64,000 nucleotides of DNA, taken from assembly GCA_002633005.1 (NCBI GenBank), contig NMRA01000760.1:9432-73431 (forward strand), given 5' to 3'. A program made the position numbers and the translations under genes. The stretch comes from Phoronis australis. Taxonomy: Eukaryota; Phoronida; Phoronidae. Shown piece after piece: positions 1-9,382 of the stretch (the stretch's first letter is position 1; every line of letters begins with the position of its first letter). The notes beneath the pieces are model-generated. The model searched no databases, had not been told where the DNA came from, and saw only the letters and a program-made list of their open reading frames with translations.

Positions 1-493
1 ACAGAAGATACAGAAGAGATAGAAAGAAAACCAAATTCAAAAATTCAAAAATTCAATATGGCTGCCTACCCGCGTGGTCTTTCATCTGACACTGGGTTCT
101 CAAATTTCAGTACTCTTTTGAGAATACCAACACCGCTGCCACCAAAATGTTGTGTCTTACCCCGACCACGTTAGTCTAATATACACTAGAACTATAAGAC
201 AGCTTACCTAACTGGTTATGGAAAAGTCTCTAGAGTCGATAGTAGATATGCGTTGGAGTCTTTTCAGAGTTCGGCTTGTCTCTCTCGAGTTTCAAGTGCG
301 AAGAACGAGTGAACCACGAGGTTGTGACGTCATCGTTACATCATGTTACCCAGCAGGTTCCATCTATTCTCCAATCCCAGCCAAGATAACAGAGAAGCCC
401 GCGAACCTGACTATCCAATCAAACCTCACGTACCATATGCACTGGTTCACTACAGCTGTGATACACCTGCTTCATTTATCTTTTTTGTTGCAG
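1..493. other. Upstream intron of FDXACB1 (no exon recognised)
   Basis: No reading frame here resembles the N-terminal half of the FDXACB1 methyltransferase-like domain. The stretch ends in a strong pyrimidine tract and AG (about 478-493) that serves as acceptor for the exon starting at 494. The missing 5' exons must lie before the window or be too short to recognise. Confidence 0.55.
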
Positions 494-697
494 TGCCTCC
501 CAAATTATCCATCCATGTGGTAAGGTTATTGTCACCCTGTGCAAAGGTCAAGGGGGAACGAGTTACGATCGACCAGTCAGAGCCTGGCATGACAGTTGGC
601 AAGTAGTTGCCATGGCGTCCAACTCGAGGCTCATTTTGAATGAAGTTCAACCTTTCAACATGGAGGATTATCCTGTTTACTCATCAACTGGCTACAG
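494..697 (+). CDS. FDXACB1: FDXACB1 exon: end of methyltransferase-like domain
   Basis: The exon opens with the last base of a split codon. It encodes the C-terminal part of the DUF2431-like domain: VIVTLCKGQGGT, then WHDSWQVVAMAS, then PFNMEDYPVYSSTGYR. These match the conserved LC-GQGG and WHNSWQVVA blocks of FDXACB1. The acceptor is preceded by a long T-rich tract; the donor is CAG|GTATTG at 697/698. An earlier internal GT (about 519) is not used, because reading through keeps the conserved frame. Confidence 0.88.
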
Positions 698-3600
698 GTA
701 TTGATATCCACGTGCAAACCTTTATTTAGTTCTTGCAACTATGCCAGAACTATCCACAAGCAAGGTCAGCTGACTATATGCTCATTGGGAGTATACAGCC
801 AAACCACATTCCAATGAACCTGATTTATAATAATTTATTTTAACCTGCCTTTAACTTTCCATTTCTTAAGCATTGGTAACTTAGAGCATTTCACGGTACC
901 TGAAATTTGACAAAATTTTGATACACAAAACCATGACTATATGTCCATTTCTTTTTGACTGGAACTTGTTTCAATTCTGGCTAAATCTAAACAAAGTCTC
1001 AACAGGTATTCAGGGATTTTGTCAAATTCCCAACAACTTGATATGCAACTCCATTCTTGAATAAGCAATTAATGGCTAGGCATAATAACGTGACATTAAA
1101 CTCTACCTTAAGTTCAACAAAATGCTCTTTTGTGTGCCAAATAATTCTTTGTCCAAGTTTGGCAAAATCTATTGATCAGCCACGAAAAACCTGTGCTGAA
1201 CGAGCAGCTCACAGCTGTGTACCACACGCTGGCTCTGTTCTGTTAGGCTTGCGGGCTTCCTACTGTGTGATACATTCACACTCTCAGCTTGTATGCACCT
1301 CTACCTGCTGTTACTGGTTATTTTGCTTATCCACGTTCATTTCACCTATTGTCTGATGATGAGACATGTAGCAACTATCTTGATATATAGCAACTAGTTT
1401 AACTTATTTGTAAGTTATGTCTCATGGTGTTTTGCGTCGTAACTGCACGCCTGACGATAGAAGATTATATAGAGACTACGAGTGAGTATATTTTAATCTG
1501 TCTTGCAAAAAGTGCAGTGTTGTGCCTTACTTTGCTGTAGTTTGCTTTGAATTTTGTGAATACAATCTGTTTTTACCATGTTTTACCTGTCGAGAGAGAG
1601 TTGTTAAATCGATGCCATAATCTGTCAACATGTGGCTCCTCGATTACAAATAGCTCCAGTCTGATGTTTGTTTTGCCATAGTTCATTTGCAAATCTCTTA
1701 AGGGCCTTTCATACTAACGTCGACGCGTCGATGGTTTGGGGAGTTGCGGTCAGTATGAACGCTTAACTCCGGTCCTGGATCGCAGTTAAGAGCTCCAGTT
1801 AACATCGCAGTTAATAGGTGGATTTAAGACCGCAGCGTCGACGCTGCGGTGCAGTATGAACGCTTAACTCCGGTCCAATTGAAGTTATCGCCAGGTGCCA
1901 CTGTTATCATCAACAGTTACAGAGTAGTGCCGTCACTAATAACTACTTATTTTTGGGTTTAATGATAACAAATCGATTTAAAAATGAGTTTTATGTCATT
2001 TAGCACATTTAAATGTTCCAAATTGTCACATTGAAAAAAATCTTAGCGTGCAGCGCTACCTTGCGATAACTTCGATGACGTCAGGGTCACCAACCCTTTA
2101 CTTCGATGGTCATTAACTACCGAAGCCAGTATGAACGGTCCAGTTAACTGCGCTGTTTACGTCGACGCTCCGCTCAGACCGGAGTTAAGTCAATATGAAA
2201 GGGCCTTTAGAAAACAAACCCAGAATGTTGCGTCTGCCAACTGAGCACATGTTTGTAATCCGTATCTGTCATCAGGGTTTGCAAATCAGATTTCCCACCA
2301 AAGAGGAGTCTGAGCTTTTGACTGATGGTAGAGTTTTGGTTGGCTGTTCAGGGTCAGCTAGTTGCCGAGTCATCTGACAACAACCTGCGCTGTACCAGAA
2401 CCAAGGTATTAACAGTTGACACGATATCAAGCAAATTGATCGAAGTTCCTTTTGTGTGGACCAAGGCAATTATCATATTAGCGACGACTTCATGGCTGTA
2501 AATTACCGGCTGAATTATATTAATAAATTAATATAATTTTGAATGAAACTGATGGTATTCACACTGCTTCGCTTCTGAAGTTGACAAAGGATTGTGGGAA
2601 GGCTAATTGATGGAATACTAGATTTATATTTGGATTTGGAAACTGCTGTGGTCTTGAGACAAAGCTTAATAAACACTATTGGTATTAATGTCCCAAGCTT
2701 TTGTTTTTGCAAAAGTCTCGTTAGATTTACAATACGTGTTATATGCTTGTTCCAGGAGTCAGGACCGGGGATTTCACACCCACAATGCACTGACACACAT
2801 CTTTGTCAGGTCTTCACCTCTCGAGCCTTACCCAGGAACTGCTGGAACAGAAAAACAATTGATTGAAATAGACGGCGAGAAGTTCATGTGCCCCGCATAT
2901 TTGGTGAGAAGACTAAACAGGCAGTTACACAGGACTGATTATCACCCAGTCTGTACTGTCCGAGAACGAATAGAAAATGCAGCCAAGACAAATTTCAATG
3001 ATGTTTTAATTTGCTCTGAAGAGAAGCCATTCTCTGTTGTTGTCAGGGTATTTGAAAGCCATGAGATTAGTGCCAGCAATGATGTTGCAAAAAGAGGTGG
3101 TGAAGACTTAGTTAGTTTGGAAAGAGCATACAGACTGGAAACAGCAAGATGTAGTGAGCATCTGTCGAGATCTGCTTTAGTCAGAGATGGAGTTGTTGTT
3201 CTTCGGCCTTCCTTGTTGTGTAACCTGGACCAAGTTACCGATGTCACACTCAACCACAGTGTGGCACTACTCACAGGACAGGTGTTTCAGAGATGTCCAA
3301 TAGGTGTCACCAAGTTACCAGTCTGCCATGAAATGTTGGTTGTCACTTCTATGGAAAAAATTAGAAGCGCTAACGACGATTCTCAGAAATCGGATTTAGA
3401 AGTAGTTGAAACATTCATTGCATGCCTTCAATTAAATGCGTCTGTGGAAGAATGTAGCTTTTTTGGAAAAATGATTTTTCCTCCGCATTTAAACCTTCTG
3501 GATAAACAGTGTTCTCAGGTCAAATTCTCTGCATTGTTGCGTTCTTCAACAGATCGGTCATGTGTTGGGAAAGTCTTCACAACTGTGAATTCCCAATCAA

Positions 3601-4025
3601 AGTGGGATGTTATTTTGCTCTTGGATTTAGACTCCATTGTAAGTGTGACATATGGCATTATGGACTTAAGGCAACTATGGAGTACAGATGAAAGATTCTT
3701 AGATCAGTTCAGAACTCCAAGCACAAATGTTTGTTTCACACCCTACAGTGTTTGTTATAAACCGTATTCCATGGATGTCAGCTTTTGGACATCGCCACGG
3801 TTTAGTGAAGAAAAGTTATGTGATATTTTGAGAGACGTCGTGGATGATTACATCGAAAGCACAGAGTTAATAGATGAGTACACCAACAGTGAGGGTGAGA
3901 AGAGCCTCTGTTATAGGCTGGTGTTCAGTGCCTGTTCTCAGGCCCTGTCTTATGATGATATGTACGCCTACTACCAGTCAGCCAGGAGCTGCCTACCTCA
4001 CTTGTTGGATGTTGTGCTGAGGTAA
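494..4025 (+). CDS. FDXACB1: FDXACB1-like protein, 3' two coding exons: join(494..697,2756..4025)
   Basis: The homologue of vertebrate ferredoxin-fold anticodon-binding domain-containing protein 1. The family joins an N-terminal Rossmann, methyltransferase-like domain (DUF2431 / 25S rRNA uracil methyltransferase-like) to a C-terminal FDX-ACB domain, the fold that grips the tRNA anticodon in phenylalanyl-tRNA synthetase. Its biochemical role is poorly known. Joining the two exons gives about 490 residues; human FDXACB1 is 624, so roughly 130 N-terminal residues are missing. The splice (CAG|GTATTG ... TCCAG|G) splits an Arg codon and produces the family signature GYRSQDRGFH across the junction. 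The terminal domain ends in a basic Arg, as in PheRS. The frame is intact with no stop or frameshift. A MITE sits in the intron. Visible in sequence: both exons, splice sites and motifs. Inferred: orthology and missing 5' exons. Confidence 0.9.
698..2755 (+). other. FDXACB1 last intron (2058 bp)
   Basis: GT at 698 and AG at 2755, phase 2. Apart from the MITE-A copy at 1698-2209 I see no coding or structured feature; short open frames here have no family resemblance. Confidence 0.8.
1698..2209 (+). mobile_element. MITE-A copy 1 (Harbinger/Tourist-like, ~506 bp)
   Basis: The element starts AGGGCCTTTCATACTAAC and ends in the near-complement ending ATATGAAAGGGCCT. It is flanked by TTA on both sides (1698-1700 and 2207-2209), a 3-bp duplication typical of PIF/Harbinger. 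Inside, the motif AGTATGAACGCTTAACTCCGG occurs twice near the left end (about 1753 and 1853) and inverted near the right end. It carries no transposase frame, so it is non-autonomous. Sister copies lie at 25743-26213, 45015-45945 and, as a fragment, 41719-41780. Confidence 0.85.
2756..4025 (+). CDS. FDXACB1: FDXACB1 terminal exon with FDX-ACB domain
   Basis: This 1270-bp exon holds the long variable middle of the protein and, from about 3745 to 4022, the FDX-ACB domain. The domain shows PYSMDVSFWTSP, a LIDEYTN turn and SLCYRLVF, the same order as in PheRS alpha C termini, and closes VVLR-stop. The open frame extends upstream to 2679, but those codons lie in the intron before the acceptor at 2755; starting at 2756 gives the conserved GYRSQDRG junction. 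The stop is TAA at 4023-4025. No canonical AATAAA follows closely. Confidence 0.92.
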
Positions 4026-4395
4026 CAGTACTGGTCACATGTAAGTCATGCGACAGCAGTAGGACCAGTAGTTCCCATCGAAATGCAACTGAGACTTGCA
4101 TTTGCTAACAGCTTAAAGATAAGCCACTTGAAAATTGGCCAAAACATTTTCCTAAAAATTTTGTTTGTTTTTGACGACAGAATTTTTTTCTGCAGTTTTC
4201 AAATTGACTACTCAAATGGTCCACCTTGGTGAAGTGTGGTTTTGCTTTGAAAATTTGTTGTTATTTACAACATCATATCAGTCATGTCTGTAACTGTTTG
4301 TAATATCAATTTCAATGAATGAAATTTTAGTGCAGACTTCTTTTACTTTTAGGAGTTATTCCCTCTATAGTTGTTGAAGCAGGGCTGTACGTTGC

Positions 4396-4734
4396 TTAAA
4401 AGGATATCAAACCCGATTTTTAAGTACTATTAAGATACTAAAACGACTTTCCTGTCCAGTTCTGTGAAACGAAGTAATGCTCTGTAACCTTCGACAACCC
4501 TCTGGTTTTGAGGAAAATTTGAAAACTCATTCTGTTAAGTGGGCAAACGCAACTTAACACTTCTAGTGAATTACACAGCAACTGTGGGAAAAGACCACCC
4601 ACCAAGGACCATAATTTTAGAGTTTTTGGTTGATTTCTGCTTGTACCTTTTAAGACTGACATTAATGATGCATCAGCAGGTGACAGAACGAGGACTGGTT
4701 GAAATCATCAAAACGGGGTTTAGTATCCTTTTAA
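4396..4734 (-). mobile_element. MITE-B copy 1 (331 bp, TTAA-flanked)
   Basis: The ends are AAGGATATCAAACCCGATTT and the inverse of AAGGATACTAAACCCCGTTT. Exact TTAA lies on both sides (4396-4399 and 4731-4734), as for a piggyBac-type target duplication. Read in reverse complement, its first ~120 bp align with the left part of the element at 56216-56725, including a shared TGCTAATGCATCA-like block. It has no coding capacity. Confidence 0.82.
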
Positions 4735-5043
4735 ACTTTTCATTTCCTTTCATCCCTAAGTCAAATTTAAATATTTTGTTCACATTTTCCATTTCCTTTT
4801 ACGTCATCTATAGATAAATGTCTAATATTCTGTGCTCGACTACATTAGGGTTTCGCTGTGAGTATGAACTCGAAAAATCTAAGTTTTTAGTACAGTTTAT
4901 TGTTCAAATCTAGGGTTCGTCAAGAGGGACTGTGGACTCCAATGGTTTGGGAAATGCATAATATGCTCAATAACAATTAACAGAGAATGGAAAATATATT
5001 ATCAATTGCGGGAAAAAAGACTAGATCCCTGGTCCTGGTGATT

Positions 5044-5290
5044 CCAACACGCATGGTGTAGAGTAGCAACTGCACACCAGTGTGTGTAGAGACACCAACA
5101 CACATGGTGCTGAGTAGCAACTGCACACCAGTGTGTGTAGTGACGCCAACACACTAGGTACAGAGTAGCAGCTGCACACCAGTGTGTGTAGACACCAACA
5201 CGCATGGTGCTGAGTAGCAGCTGCACACCAGTGCGTGTAGTGAAGCCATCACATATGGTGCAGAGTAGCACCTTCAGAGCAGTGTTTGAA
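5044..5290. repeat. Minisatellite, ~51-bp unit, about 5 copies
   Basis: Units begin CCAACACGCATGGTG and contain GAGTAGCAACTGCACACCAG then TGTGTGTAG. Starts fall at 5044, 5095, 5146, 5195 and 5246, so spacing is 51, 51, 49 and 51. The array keeps open a repetitive 89-codon frame on the minus strand because units are near multiples of three; I do not regard it as coding. Confidence 0.9.
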
Positions 5291-5894
5291 AATAAGGTAA
5301 AATCAAATGTTACTTACTATTAGTCATACTTAAAACAGTAATATTAGACAAAGGCATTTATATTACAATTCATCAATACAAGATGGAGTTTAAAACTTTA
5401 TTGGTGTGGCCATCTACTCCCTCACATTCATAGACTAGAGACTATTATTTAACAACAGATCAAGAAACATCCATTAAAGACATTGTGGTGGTTTGTGAAA
5501 TTAAACATTTTTTACAAAAATGTTAACTATTAATACATCTGTAATCAGATCAAGTATATAATGCATGTTAAAGTTCGGAGTCATTCAAGGATGAACATTC
5601 AATGTTATCCGCTGAAGTTTTCTTTAAATTCACTGAATTTGTCTTCGATGGACATGTTTCTTAATCGTAGTTGACTAGATATTTACAACAAAACAAAGCA
5701 TTGACTGTGTTTAACATGGATAAATCGCAATGATTCATAGAGCTTAAGTATTGTATCCATTTAGGTTAAGTCCACTTGTCGCTAAAGTAAACTCCTGAAT
5801 CGTGCACAATTTCACTTTTGAGTGCCAAATTTCTGCTGAACTTGGGCAAACACCCACCATCTGAATTTAAGCTCATTTTGAATCTTGTGAGTGT

Positions 5895-6409
5895 AAGGTT
5901 ATGCAGGACTTTATCGACAAGTCTACAAAACTATAGAATCTAACTCGGCAAACGTCATTTTCTGAAAGCAGAAATTCCATAGAATTTAATTATTGAATTT
6001 ATACCAATTTGCCAATAACTGAGAAGTTCATGCAATCATGACTTAAAACAGCAAAATTTAGCAAAAAAGAAAGATAAATTCATAACAAAACAATGTCAAT
6101 AACACGATCAAATTTCTTATGATATAAATGCTCAAGATAAAATCTCAAAAACCTTGTTAAAGTTTTCGAAAGATTTGTTTCGTTTTTGTCTCATGCAGCT
6201 TTAATTTTTTTTTCACAAAAATCAGTCCTATTTTTTGATTGTCCCTCATGCAAAAGTGGCACATTTTAAACACTTCCTTACTGCGTTTTAGGAAACTGCA
6301 TCAAGCATGATATGTGAAAGTTTAACGTGACTCCATTCTGCCGCTTCTGAGATACAATGTTCTGAAGTTGGTCAAAATTGAACATATTTCTTGGGTCCCA
6401 CATAACCTT
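5895..6409. mobile_element. MITE-E copy 1 (~515 bp)
   Basis: The left end AAGGTTATGCAGGACTTTAT matches the inverse of the right end GGGTCCCACATAACCTT. Interior blocks such as TTCTGAAAGCAGAAATTCC and CCTCATGCAAAAGTGG recur in order in the copies at 33043-33297 and 38706-39186. It has no open frame of note. Confidence 0.75.
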
Positions 6410-8345
6410 TAATTTACAAGAATACGGTACTTCATACAAGAATTCAGTATAAAAGACATTCGACTCCCCATTAACCATGGTGTGCAAACAAGTATGTCAT
6501 ACACAAGACAAATTACGCAAAACTTCAGCTCCAGTACAAAATTTGATAAAATAATTTTAAATTATTGTGCCATTGTGCAAATAAAGTGATGGAGACAGTG
6601 AAACTTCATCCTAGAATTCAAGGGGATTTCATCCACGGCACTGCTGCCATTTTTCAAATGTATTGTGGAATGGTTAACAGCCGCTAAATATCCCGTGACA
6701 TCACAGATAATATGTTAATGTGTAAACAATGCCACAAAAAATTGTCACTTGAATGCACCAGAATTGAAAGCCCAGTTCCACTGCAACACACTTTATGGTA
6801 CTACTACGACTAAGCAAGTGCAAAGATTAAAGTTAAAAAGTGAGCTTCAAAATGCATCAACTTCAGGCACAGATTAGCAAATCTTTTACACCATCTAAAA
6901 CGTGAATTTAAATCAGGTTACACGTCTCCAAGATACCTGCGATGTAACTGGGTGTGGCTTACCAGCCAACAACCATCCCACAATGCATTTAAAAAACGAC
7001 GGCAGCGCCATTGATAAATTCCGCCAAACTGTAAACCAGCTGCACAAAATGATGAACAGGCAAACATTTTAAATGAACATTATTCACTGAATTCATTTTA
7101 ATTTAGGAGAAGAATGAAAACGCCCAAGTAAGCACAACCATGTTCCACACATCACAATACACTTAGCACTTAATTCTAAATACATTTCAAATGAAGTCAT
7201 AGACAGTAATTCAACTAAATGTAACTCAAATGTGAAACATACAAAAACGAGTGCACATAACTTAATACACAAACGCGACGTAAAATGTAAACCAAAATAT
7301 TTCGAGTGTGCTCGCCATCTAGAGTGGTTTTCAAGATAAACTTGATGTCAGACTTTGACAAGGCTTTAAAGCATGGATGCGTGGCTGTACATTTCACTAT
7401 GACAAGAAAACTGTAACTGTTAAATGAAAGCCTGCCTACATGTATTTGACAAATCAGACTAAAAGTGTGACAGCACAATATTGTCTCACCTTATTCCAAC
7501 TTAGGCTGTCATATGACAACAATGCTACTCAATTACTACATAAGTTCCCTTGGCATCGCCTAATATTTTTGGCATTCTGCCATAGACTACACAGTTGTTA
7601 GTTGAATTCACAAGATTCACTAACATTGATTATTTTGATTTTAAAACTGCCTACTAAACGGACTTGCCTTTTCATTAATATGAAACAATGATTTACTTGT
7701 TAGTAAATAATTTTCAAGAACAAGTTGGCGAGTGTTGTTGGAAGTAGTCAAATTTGTGGCAGGAATCCAGAAGAAAAATAGACAAAAAATACACAAAATC
7801 ATTTGAGAAGAAGCTGGAAATTTTTGCTTCAAAAATTTGGTAATTTCAATGAGAAGAAACTTTGTCGACTTTTTTTTGGAAAACTGCAGTAATAGCATTT
7901 TTGAGAAGCACCTTTTTGTTAAACTACTTACAATCCCACTAGTTGATTCTTTTTCACAATATTCTGCTCAAGTATATTTAGTCAATACAGCAAAATTCCC
8001 TTGGTCACTGTTAGATGCTTGACAGTAATTTTGTGGCAAACTCCCTCAACAATGGATTACCTGATCCAAAGAAGAGGTTAAAACTACAGGATGCACACAA
8101 ATTGAACTAAAGCATCTTTTTGTAGATGTATCAGCTACCGACATGTCTCAGAACTCAATCATTGATGTTCTTTCTGCTAAATGGACTCGGAGACCCCATG
8201 TTTGTTGGTAATGTTCGGGAACAAAGTTCTCAGTGCCTCAACATAACAAATGCATATCATGAGAACAGCAAGACATTCCTTAGAAGGAGACACTTGCAGG
8301 CCAAACAAAATACATGCACTGTTTGCAAATCAGAGAATTGTTTCA

Positions 8346-8351
8346 TTTATT
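8346..8351 (-). promoter_or_regulatory. Candidate polyadenylation signal for the tetraspanin gene
   Basis: TTTATT on the plus strand is AATAAA on the tetraspanin strand, about 960 bases after its stop. A second AATAAA lies at 5397-5402 and an ATTAAA at about 9275-9280. Sequence alone cannot choose between them. Confidence 0.25.
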
Positions 8352-9059
8352 CCACCAGGTGAATTTCAAGCTTCTGGTTGTAAAGGGCATCTCACAGAAT
8401 GCACTTTCCGAGTACAAATGTCAAATCACACAGTTCCAAATACCGTCATTCATTCTACCAACCAAGCCATCTTTGCTCTGAATGCTGCAGAAATCTGTAA
8501 TTTAATTTCCACGAACCAACTTGAATGAACAAAATCGAGCTCAAAAGCAATCAACATTGAATCTTTCATTTCCTATTTCCTTTCTTGTTTCCTTGAAACT
8601 TTTAAGACAATGCGGCCACAGAAAATCGATCCATAACTGCCAGTAAGAGTTTCAAAAACCTTTTACCTAAAAGCAGCCTTTCAATTGCTCAACGCTAATG
8701 TCTCTGCCTAATTAGAGACTAGCTAGATTTTCCTAAATTAAGGCATTTTCCAAAATTCTCAACAGTAGCAGCTTTACAATCTACATGTGTTTTCTTTGCT
8801 ACCTAAATCACAGTTTCCCTTAGTTTAAATCGAATGCTACTCAAACAGTTCTCCAGTTTGGGACAAAGAAAAAATCATTAATTTGCTCAAGGTAGGAGTT
8901 TGTACCAAATTTTAGCAATAGGCTATGCTGGGCGTCTGAAAGTCAAATTATGATCAACCGATCTCAACCTTACGCACTACGAGAATACATGAAAACATTG
9001 CGTTGGCGACTATTTTTTAATAATTTCATAAACTGTCCATTCTAAATACTCTCTTGATA

Positions 9060-9200
9060 CAAAATGAATTTTGTCCAATATTTGACAAATACGGTAAATG
9101 TCCAAATCGCCCATGTCCCAATCTTTAAAATCAAGAAAACTCAACTGCGGTTTGAATTTTGACTTCCCAAATATTAGAGACTTCCCTAACTGGAGAACTT
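9060..9200 (-). repeat. Degenerate TTTGGGACATGG-type dispersed repeat
   Basis: On the minus strand this reads as ATTGGGACATGGGCGATTTGG followed by CATTTACCGTATTTGTCAAA. A similar series occurs on the plus strand at 57950-58150. The phrase AATTTGGGACA repeats within both, so it looks like a decayed repeat. It lies in the probable tetraspanin 3' UTR. Confidence 0.45.
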
Positions 9201-9283
9201 TTACCATATTAACATCAGCTTCTTGCCAGGTGTTGTGGCCAGTGCAGATTGCATACATCCACCATCCACAATGGTTTAATGTC

Positions 9284-9304
9284 TCCACTCTCTCTCTCTC
9301 TCTT
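9284..9304. repeat. CT microsatellite just past the tetraspanin stop
   Basis: A run of about eight CT dinucleotides lies some 10 bases beyond the stop codon (minus strand), so it is expected to be transcribed in the 3' UTR as GA repeats. Confidence 0.85.
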
Positions 9305-9313
9305 TAGTAATTC

Positions 9314-9382
9314 TTAATACTTGGTCACTCGGTAACTCTTCACCATGCAAGCCATGCAACAAGAGAAGATAATTCCAAACAG
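9314..9382 (-). CDS. CD151: Tetraspanin exon 7: end of TM4, cytoplasmic tail, stop
   Basis: After the acceptor CCTTCCAG it encodes LFGIIFSCCMACMVKSYR and then VTKY-stop (TAA at 9314-9316). The Cys cluster at the membrane exit fits palmitoylation in this family. The short tail is typical. Confidence 0.9.
   Translation of the reverse strand: MFGIIFSCCMACMVKSYRVTKY

Larger units (their letters stand above)
4026..9313. other. Convergent intergenic region between FDXACB1 and the tetraspanin
   Basis: It contains the 3' UTRs of both genes (extents unknown), MITE-B (4396-4734), a 51-bp minisatellite (5044-5290), MITE-E (5895-6409) and otherwise AT-rich unique sequence. Candidate minus-strand AATAAA signals for the tetraspanin lie at 8346-8351 and 5397-5402. 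I see no further gene. Confidence 0.6.

Noticed and set aside
218-523. 101-codon plus-strand open frame
   Set aside because: It runs across the exon acceptor in a different frame from the conserved FDXACB1 frame and has no recognisable domain.
2679-2755. Extending the FDXACB1 terminal exon upstream to the first in-frame Met at 2679
   Set aside because: An AG acceptor with pyrimidine tract ends at 2755 and the splice to 697 recreates the conserved GYRSQD block; the 26 upstream residues have no family similarity.
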